DNA from: Acidovorax sp.
GTDB taxonomy: Bacteria; Pseudomonadota; Gammaproteobacteria; Burkholderiales; Burkholderiaceae_C
Assembly (NCBI RefSeq): GCF_016783915.1
Contig: NZ_JADHVT010000022.1
Coordinates: 1-48,131, forward strand
DNA: 48,131 nt
Reading direction: 5' to 3'
In this document: in pieces, positions 41,475-48,131 of the stretch
How the letters are laid out: each line of letters starts with the position of its first letter
How positions within the stretch are numbered: position 1 is the stretch's first letter
Notes under the pieces: model-generated
The model's database searches: none
What the model was told of the DNA's origin: nothing
What the model saw: the letters and a program-made list of their open reading frames with translations, nothing else
Position numbers and translations under genes: made by a program

Positions 41475-41834
41475 ATGCGCTGGAACAAGCCCAATCTCCG
41501 CAACAACCTGCACGACCTGCTCGGTCGTGACAAGCCGTCGTCGACGGCCTGGGTGCGCGACCAGGGTCTGGAAGAGGTGCGGCGTGCCATGTTGCAAAGC
41601 CTGATGGGGCTCACCGGCTGCGAAGTGGCGCGCATGAACATGCGCCTGCGCTATGCGGGCGATATCGAGGCGCTGTGGTACCTGCGCAGCGATTTGCTCG
41701 ACACACTCACCCTGCTGCGCGGCGAGGCCATCGCACAGACGGTGCTGGACCAGGTCACGCCGATGTTCCAGGGGCAGTTGCCGCTGTCGCTGCGGGTGCC
41801 ACAAATGCCCAACGCACCCCGCGCGCACCTCTGA
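41475..41834 (+). CDS. Conserved small protein of unknown function
   Basis: A 119-residue soluble protein. The start MRWNKPNLRNNLHDLLGRDK is basic, a helical central part reads LEEVRRAMLQSLMGLTGCEV and RYAGDIEALWYLRSDLLDTL, and the tail is proline-rich. It carries no enzyme motif that I recognise. It is convergent with the carboxypeptidase gene. It lacks a strong ribosome site, so the start is uncertain. Confidence 0.6.
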   Translation: MRWNKPNLRNNLHDLLGRDKPSSTAWVRDQGLEEVRRAMLQSLMGLTGCEVARMNMRLRYAGDIEALWYLRSDLLDTLTLLRGEAIAQTVLDQVTPMFQGQLPLSLRVPQMPNAPRAHL

Positions 41835-41925
41835 AACCCTGAGATTGCAGCCCTGACGGCCGGGGCCAGTCAATGCGCTGCACCGGCATCGTGCCACGCA
41901 GCAGCCCCGGGTTAGCGCCGCCTGT

Positions 41926-42992
41926 TCAGTGCTGGTGGCCCCAATAGATCAGCGCATCACGCTCTTCCACCGACAACGAAACTGTTGCGCCCACGGGCAG
42001 CAGCACCTTGGTCTCGACATGCCCAAACGGCAGGTTGGTAAGCACGGGCGCCTTGATCTGGGTGCGCAGCCAGTCCACCACCGACTGGAGCTTGTAGCCC
42101 TTGTCGTGCGGCGCCAACTTGAAGTTGGTGAACTGCCCCAGTACCACGGCTTTCTGCTGGGCCAGCACACCGGCGTGCAGCAGCTGGGTCAGCATGCGCT
42201 CAACGCGGTAGGGATGCTCGTGCACATCCTCCACAAACAGCACCCCACCCTTGACCTGCGGGAAGTACGGCGTCCCCACCAGCGAAGCCAGCACGGCCAG
42301 GTTGCCGCCCCACAGGGTGGCGCTTTTCACATAGACGTTGGGCACAGCAGGCTTGCCGGTAGTGGCATGGGGCTTTTCCTTGTGCATGCGCCAGCCCGTG
42401 CCTTCGCCGTGGCCGGTCAGCAGGTCGTCAAAGCAGGCTTCCATGATGTCGTCGGGCGCGCCCTCCACGCCAAAATCGGCCCCCAGCGACGGCCCCGCCC
42501 AGGTGGTGGCCCCGGTTTTGGCCAGCACGGCGAGCTGAAAGGCGGTGAAGTCGCTCACGCCCACAAAGTGGGTGCCCTTTTCGACGGCCTTGGCCACCGC
42601 CTTGTAGCGGATGCCCGGCAGGATGCGCGTGAGGCCATAGCCCCCGCGCGAGATCAGCGCCACATCGGCGCCACTGGCCGCTGCACGGTGGATGGCGGCC
42701 AGCCGGGTGGCGTCGTCGCCCGCAAAGCGTGTGTGTGTGGCCAGTGCGTCCACATCCACCTCCACCTCATGGCCCTGGGCCTTGAGACGGGCGATGCCCC
42801 GTTTGAAGGCGGCCTTGTCGCGCACTGCACTGGAAGGCGAGTAGATGTAGATGTGCTTGGGACCGTGGTCGTGGTCGCACTGCGAGGGGTCGTGATGGTG
42901 GTCGTGCAAAGCGCTCAGGCCCCGGTGGGGCCTGCTCCGTAAACAGGGGGATGCCCGGTGCCCCATGCAATCATGGGGCGCCAGCGGGCACA

Positions 42993-42993
<1 letters not shown>
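41926..42993 (-). CDS. LD-carboxypeptidase (S66/MccF family) with His-rich start
   Basis: A 355-residue S66 serine peptidase. The family marks are VALISRGGYGLTRIL, the nucleophile serine in FVGVSDFTAFQ, the glutamate region LFVEDVHEHPYRVERML, and the His end motif GHVETKVLLPVGATVSL. It removes terminal D-alanine from cytoplasmic murein peptides in recycling. I start at 42993 because that ATG overlaps the stop of the TadA-fusion gene as TGATG; a much longer frame runs back into that gene. The first 45 residues contain HDHHHDPSQCDHDHGPKH, a possible metal-binding stretch not typical of the family. No signal peptide is visible. Confidence 0.86.
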
Positions 42994-44442
<1,449 letters not shown>

Positions 44443-44446
<4 letters not shown>

Positions 44447-44694
44447 TTTTTATCATCCTCGGGCATGGGGCGTGCCTGTTGCATCAGGCCTTCCACCTGC
44501 TGCTTGACCTGCTGTTGCATCTGTTGACTCTGCTCGCGCACCGTGCCCGTGGGCGCCGAGGCGGGCCCCACTGCGCCCGTGGCGGTCTGCAACGCTGGCA
44601 TGGGGGCACGCGTGGCCGCCAGTTGCTTCTTGGCCAGCAGGCCCACGATGGCCAGCACTACCACCAGTCCGACCAATCCAAACATTGCGCGCAT
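44443..44694 (-). CDS. Small single-pass membrane protein of unknown function
   Basis: An 83-residue protein with one membrane segment at residues about 3-22 (AMFGLVGLVVVLAIVGLLAK) and a polar, glutamine-rich tail (REQSQQMQQQVKQQVEGLMQ) that could be helical, ending in DDKK. I do not recognise the family. It is upstream of the TadA-fusion gene on the same strand, 58 bases before it. A GGAG lies just ahead of the ATG. Confidence 0.65.
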
Positions 44695-44772
44695 ACCTGG
44701 GCTCCTTGGCGGGCACCGGCGGCCCGCGGGTTCTTGCGATGGGATCTGACTGTAAAGCCAAACGCCGCACGC

Positions 44773-44798
44773 AAAAACGGCCGCATGGAGCGGCCGTT
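44773..44798 (-). terminator. Intrinsic terminator of the LivK-type gene
   Basis: On the minus strand AACGGCCGC, a 5-base loop TCCAT, GCGGCCGTT, then TTT; it lies 38 bases past the stop of the binding-protein gene. Confidence 0.88.
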
Positions 44799-44835
44799 GG
44801 GTCAGGAGTCACTGAAGCAACGCAGGAGAGTGACC

Positions 44836-45990
44836 TCAGTTCAATGCCACGCGGCTGCCGTCCTTGAACGTGTACAAGGTCACAGCGGGTGTCGTCAGCT
44901 CACCCTTGGCGGTGAAGGCGATGTTGGCAGTCACGCCCTTGTATTCGGTCTTGGCCAAGAAGGGGGTGAAGACCTTGGGGTCCACCGAATTGGCGCGTTT
45001 CATGGCGTCGGCCAGCACCATGGCGGCGTCATAGGCGTAGGGGCTGTAGATCTGGAACTGGCCCGGGAACTTGGCGTCGTAGCGCTTCTTCCAGTCGGCG
45101 CCGCCCTGCATCTTGTCCACCGACGCACCGCCGGTGGCGCAGGTCACATTCTTCAGCGCGGGGGTCTTGCCCGACAGTTCGGGCAGCTTTTCGGTGCACA
45201 GCGCGTCACCGCCAAAATACTTCACGTTGCCCAGGCCCAGTTGCTCCATCTGGCGCAGCATGGGGCCGGCTTGAGCGTCGAGGCCGCCGTAGAAGATCGC
45301 GTCGGGCCTCTTGTTCTTGATGGCGGTGAGGATGGCCATGAAGTCGGTAGCCTTGTCGTTGGTGAACTCCTCGGCCACCACCTTCAGGCCCTTTTGTTGC
45401 GCCGTGGCCTTGAAGACCGAGGCCACGCCCTGGCCGTAGGCCGTGCGGTCGTCGATGATGGCGACGCTCTTGAGCTTGAGGTGGTCCGCACCAAACAGCG
45501 CCAGCGCAGCACCCAGCGCGTTGTCGTTGGCGATCAGGCGGAAGGTGGTCTTGTGGCCGGGCTTGGTCAGGTCGGGGTTGGAGGCCGAGGCCGTGATGTG
45601 TGGCAGGTCGCACTTGGCGTAGACGGCCGACGCGGGAATGGACGTGCCAGACTGCAGGTGCCCCACCACGCCTGCCACCTTCTGGTCGCACAGCTTCTGC
45701 GCCACGGCGGTGGCCTGGCGTGGGTCGCCCGCGTCGTCTTCGGCCGCGATTTCAAACTTGATCTTCTTGCCGCCGATGACGAGGTTCTGGGTGTTGAGGT
45801 CGTCAATGGCCAGGCGCACACCGTTTTCCGTGTCCTTGCCGATGTGGGCAATGCCACCCGACACCGGGCCCGCATGGGCGATCTTGACGATTTGCACGTC
45901 TTGCGCAGAGGCCACGCTTGCGGCCATGGCAATGGCGGTCAGGGCAGAAATTCGAAACAGGGGCAAGGAAGCAAAAACGGGGCGCAGCAC
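44836..45990 (-). CDS. Branched-chain amino acid ABC transporter binding protein (LivJ/LivK type)
   Basis: A 384-residue periplasmic protein. The signal peptide ends near AASVASAQD; the mature part has IVKIAHAGPVSGGIAHIGKD, VVGHLQSGTSIPASAVYAKC, the ligand loop PDLTKPGHKTTFRL and AIIDDRTAYGQGVA. It captures leucine-like amino acids or related ligands. No livHMGF genes lie here, so it must share a transporter encoded elsewhere. The gene is closed by a strong terminator, which makes it a single-gene unit. Two palindromes in the upstream gap may control it. Confidence 0.9.
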   Translation of the reverse strand: MLRPVFASLPLFRISALTAIAMAASVASAQDVQIVKIAHAGPVSGGIAHIGKDTENGVRLAIDDLNTQNLVIGGKKIKFEIAAEDDAGDPRQATAVAQKLCDQKVAGVVGHLQSGTSIPASAVYAKCDLPHITASASNPDLTKPGHKTTFRLIANDNALGAALALFGADHLKLKSVAIIDDRTAYGQGVASVFKATAQQKGLKVVAEEFTNDKATDFMAILTAIKNKRPDAIFYGGLDAQAGPMLRQMEQLGLGNVKYFGGDALCTEKLPELSGKTPALKNVTCATGGASVDKMQGGADWKKRYDAKFPGQFQIYSPYAYDAAMVLADAMKRANSVDPKVFTPFLAKTEYKGVTANIAFTAKGELTTPAVTLYTFKDGSRVALN

Positions 45991-46025
45991 GGTACGAAGT
46001 CTCCAAATTCAGTCAAAGCAGGCAT

Positions 46026-46050
46026 GTTGTGCACCGATCTTGTACACAAC
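46026..46050. promoter_or_regulatory. Near-perfect inverted repeat upstream of the LivK-type gene
   Basis: GTTGTGCAC and GTACACAAC around 7 bases, one mismatch; 36 bases from the binding-protein ATG. It looks like a dimeric regulator site. Confidence 0.4.
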
Positions 46051-46091
46051 AAGCCTCGCATCCTAGCCATGCCAGCGGCCATTTTCCGCAC

Positions 46092-46111
46092 TTGCTAAGC
46101 AAACTTAGCAA
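46092..46111. promoter_or_regulatory. Perfect palindrome between the LivK-type gene and rlhA
   Basis: TTGCTAAG and CTTAGCAA with CAAA between. It lies in the divergent gap of 199 bases, in an AT-rich island, and is a candidate operator for either gene. Confidence 0.45.
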
Positions 46112-46189
46112 TTTGCTCCAGCATTAACCGCGCTAATAGGCAGCCCTCCCCCACCCACGCTGCGGGGTGCGCTGGGATAATCACGCCCC

Positions 46190-48131
46190 ATGTCCCTTCT
46201 GCCCCACCAGCTCGAACTGCTCTCGCCCGCGCGCGACGCAGACATTGGCATCGAAGCCATCAACCACGGCGCCGACGCCGTCTACATCGGCGGCCCCGCC
46301 TTTGGCGCACGCGCCAGCGCGGGCAATGACATCCGCGACATCGAGCGCTTGGTGAAACACGCGCGCCGCTTCAACAGCCGTATCTTCATCACGCTCAACA
46401 CCATTCTGCGCGACGACGAGCTGGAGGCCGCGCGCCAAATGGCCTGGCAGGTGTACGAGGCTGGGGCCGATGCGCTCATCATCCAGGACATGGGCTTGCT
46501 CGAAATCGACTTGCCCCCCATCCAGCTGCACGCCAGCACCCAGACCGACATCCGCACGCCCGAAAAAGCGCGGTTTTTGCAAGACGCTGGCCTGTCGCAG
46601 ATCGTGCTGGCGCGCGAACTCACGGTGCAGCAGATAGCGGCCGTGCACAAGGCACTGGGCCCGGTCGATGCACCCGGCCGTGCCAACATCGAGTTCTTCA
46701 TCCACGGCGCGCTGTGTGTGGCCTACAGCGGCCAGTGCAACATCAGCCATGCGCAGACAGGGCGCAGCGCCAACCGGGGCGACTGCAGCCAGGCCTGCCG
46801 CCTGCCCTACCAGGTCACGGACGCGCAGGGCCGCTTCATCGCACACGACAAGCACGTGCTGAGCATGAAGGACAACAACCAGAGCGACAACCTGCGCGCC
46901 CTCATCGACGCAGGTGTGCGCAGCTTCAAGATCGAAGGCCGCTACAAGGACATGGGCTATGTGAAGAACATCACCGCCCACTACCGCACCCTGCTCGACG
47001 AAATCATCGAAGAGCGCGAGGCCCAGGGCCGTCCACTGGGCCGCTCTTCCAGCGGGCGCACCACCTTCACCTTCACGCCCGACCCGCTGCAGAACTTCAA
47101 CCGCGAGTTCACCGACTACTTTGTGACCGGTCGCAAGGAAGACATCGGCGCCTTCGACAGTCCCAAGAACCCCGGCCAGGCCATCGGCTGGGTGACCAAG
47201 GTGGGCCCCGACTTTGTCGAACTGGAGGTGAGCGACCCCAGCACGGTGCTGCACAACGGCGACGGCCTGTGCTACTACGACCTGCACAAGGAACTGGTGG
47301 GCATGGCCATCAATGTGGCCGAGCCGGTGTCGGCCCGTAGCGTGGGCCAGTGGCGCGTGTACCCCAAGGACCCGATGGACGGCTTCAAGGACCTGCGCAA
47401 GGGCACCGAGGTCAACCGCAACCGCGACATGGACTGGGTGCGCACGCTGGAGAAAAAATCGAGCGACCGCCGCATCGGCCTGTGGGCGCACCTGAGCGAA
47501 ACGCCCAGCGGCTTCAGCTTGGTGCTGACCGACGATGACGGCAATGTGGGCTCTGCCTCCGTGCAGCAGCCCCACCAGCCCGCCACCGATGCCGCCAAGG
47601 CCGAGGCCAGCCTGCGCGAGCAGCTGGGCCGCTTCGGCACTACCGCCTTTGCGGTGCACGACATAGCGCTGCAGTTGTCGCAGCCCTTGTTTGTGCCCGC
47701 CTCGGTGCTCAATGCGCTGCGCCGCGACGCTGTGGCCGACCTGGAGGCCAACCGCACCCGCAACTTTGCCCGCCTGCCGCGTGCCATACCGGTGGAGCCG
47801 CCCGCGCCCTACCCCGAAGACACGCTCTCGTTCCTGGGCAATGTGTTCAACCACAAGGCGCATGACTTTTATGTGCGCCACGGTGTGAAGGTGATCGATG
47901 CGGCCTATGAGGCGCACGAAGAAGAAGGCGAAGTCAGCCTCATGATCACCAAACACTGCGTTCGCTTCTCGATGAGCCTGTGCCCCAAGCAGGCCAAGGG
48001 CGTCACCGGCGTGCAGGGCACCATCAAGGCCGAACCCTTGATGTTGATCAACGGCAAGGAGAAACTGACCTTGCGCTTTGACTGCAAGCCCTGTGAAATG
48101 CATGTGGTGGGCAAGATCAAGCGCCAGGTGC
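46190..48131 (+). CDS. rlhA: 23S rRNA 5-hydroxycytidine C2501 synthase RlhA (U32 peptidase family), partial
   Basis: At least 647 codons, cut by the right edge; the E. coli protein is 653 residues and the family's final motif CKPCEMHVVGKIK is already visible, so only a short tail is missing. LELLSPARDADIGIEAINHGADAVYIGGP starts the U32 barrel; GALCVAYSGQCNISHAQTGR with CSQACRLPY and the later CPKQAK and CKPC cysteines are probable iron-sulfur ligands. The long middle part is DUF3656. It hydroxylates C2501 of 23S rRNA in E. coli. It is divergent from the LivK-type gene. Confidence 0.93.
   Translation, partial: MSLLPHQLELLSPARDADIGIEAINHGADAVYIGGPAFGARASAGNDIRDIERLVKHARRFNSRIFITLNTILRDDELEAARQMAWQVYEAGADALIIQDMGLLEIDLPPIQLHASTQTDIRTPEKARFLQDAGLSQIVLARELTVQQIAAVHKALGPVDAPGRANIEFFIHGALCVAYSGQCNISHAQTGRSANRGDCSQACRLPYQVTDAQGRFIAHDKHVLSMKDNNQSDNLRALIDAGVRSFKIEGRYKDMGYVKNITAHYRTLLDEIIEEREAQGRPLGRSSSGRTTFTFTPDPLQNFNREFTDYFVTGRKEDIGAFDSPKNPGQAIGWVTKVGPDFVELEVSDPSTVLHNGDGLCYYDLHKELVGMAINVAEPVSARSVGQWRVYPKDPMDGFKDLRKGTEVNRNRDMDWVRTLEKKSSDRRIGLWAHLSETPSGFSLVLTDDDGNVGSASVQQPHQPATDAAKAEASLREQLGRFGTTAFAVHDIALQLSQPLFVPASVLNALRRDAVADLEANRTRNFARLPRAIPVEPPAPYPEDTLSFLGNVFNHKAHDFYVRHGVKVIDAAYEAHEEEGEVSLMITKHCVRFSMSLCPKQAKGVTGVQGTIKAEPLMLINGKEKLTLRFDCKPCEMHVVGKIKRQV

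Noticed and set aside
41195-41530. Plus-strand ORF of 111 codons in the gap after the cyclase gene
   Set aside because: Proline/arginine-rich shadow-like composition and overlap with the start of the better-supported gene at 41475.
44479-46098. Plus-strand frame of 539 codons
   Set aside because: Antisense to the LivK-type gene and the small membrane gene; no domain.
46181-48103. Minus-strand frame of 640 codons
   Set aside because: Antisense to rlhA, whose product matches a known family from end to end.

Overview
The window is a high-GC bacterial chromosome segment with dense genes, long non-coding open frames on the opposite strands, and gene sets typical of Betaproteobacteria. Several things point to the family Comamonadaceae (Acidovorax-like): a cysI-DUF934-cysH-cysD-cysN cluster without cysJ, the thiO-thiS-thiG-thiE order under a TPP riboswitch, a TadA fused to an alpha/beta hydrolase, and two kinds of intergenic repeat that I recognise from this family. 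The family assignment is inference from gene order and repeats; no 16S gene is present. I see no phage, transposase, CRISPR array, tRNA or rRNA.

Left part (1-9.9 kb, minus strand): a tandem-Usp protein, Rnk, then an organosulfur uptake and desulfonation cluster. Read in its own direction it runs sbp, ssuE, a small membrane protein, a first SsuA, an unannotated-looking 46-residue ORF, ssuD, a VOC protein, ssuC, a second SsuA, ssuB and ssuF. The binding proteins and permease import sulfate or sulfonates; SsuE and SsuD release sulfite from sulfonates.

10-20.2 kb, plus strand: yggX and mnmC, then sulfate assimilation: a TauE/SafE anion exporter, cysI, a DUF934 protein, cysH (iron-sulfur APS reductase type), cysD, cysN, then fdxA and a flavin ferredoxin-NADP reductase that may feed electrons to CysI. 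A shared sequence motif lies upstream of both sbp and the TauE-cysI genes, suggesting one sulfur regulator for both halves.

20.2-26.8 kb: thiamine region with three TPP riboswitch sequences. The first looks cut off after its central part and is followed by a low-GC ORF of unknown function; the second precedes cytX; the third precedes thiO-thiS-thiG-thiE, with thiD on the other strand. thiC is not in the window. An 8-bp tandem repeat sits across the thiE stop codon.

26.8-34.8 kb: a FimV-like membrane protein, then a fatty-acid or aromatic CoA-ester group (3-hydroxyacyl-CoA dehydrogenase, enoyl-CoA hydratase, a Crp/Fnr regulator, an ACAD10/11-type phosphotransferase, an acyl-CoA dehydrogenase).

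34.8-48.1 kb: unknown proteins, an L,D-transpeptidase-like protein, an R. etli-type asparaginase, a penicillin-acylase family hydrolase, an adenylate cyclase-FHA signalling protein, an LD-carboxypeptidase translationally coupled to the TadA-hydrolase fusion, a LivK-type binding protein, and rlhA, which runs off the right edge.

A dispersed intergenic repeat of about 45-60 bp appears in six places and in two cases seems to have been captured into coding sequence (the start of cysN and the end of the L,D-transpeptidase-like gene).
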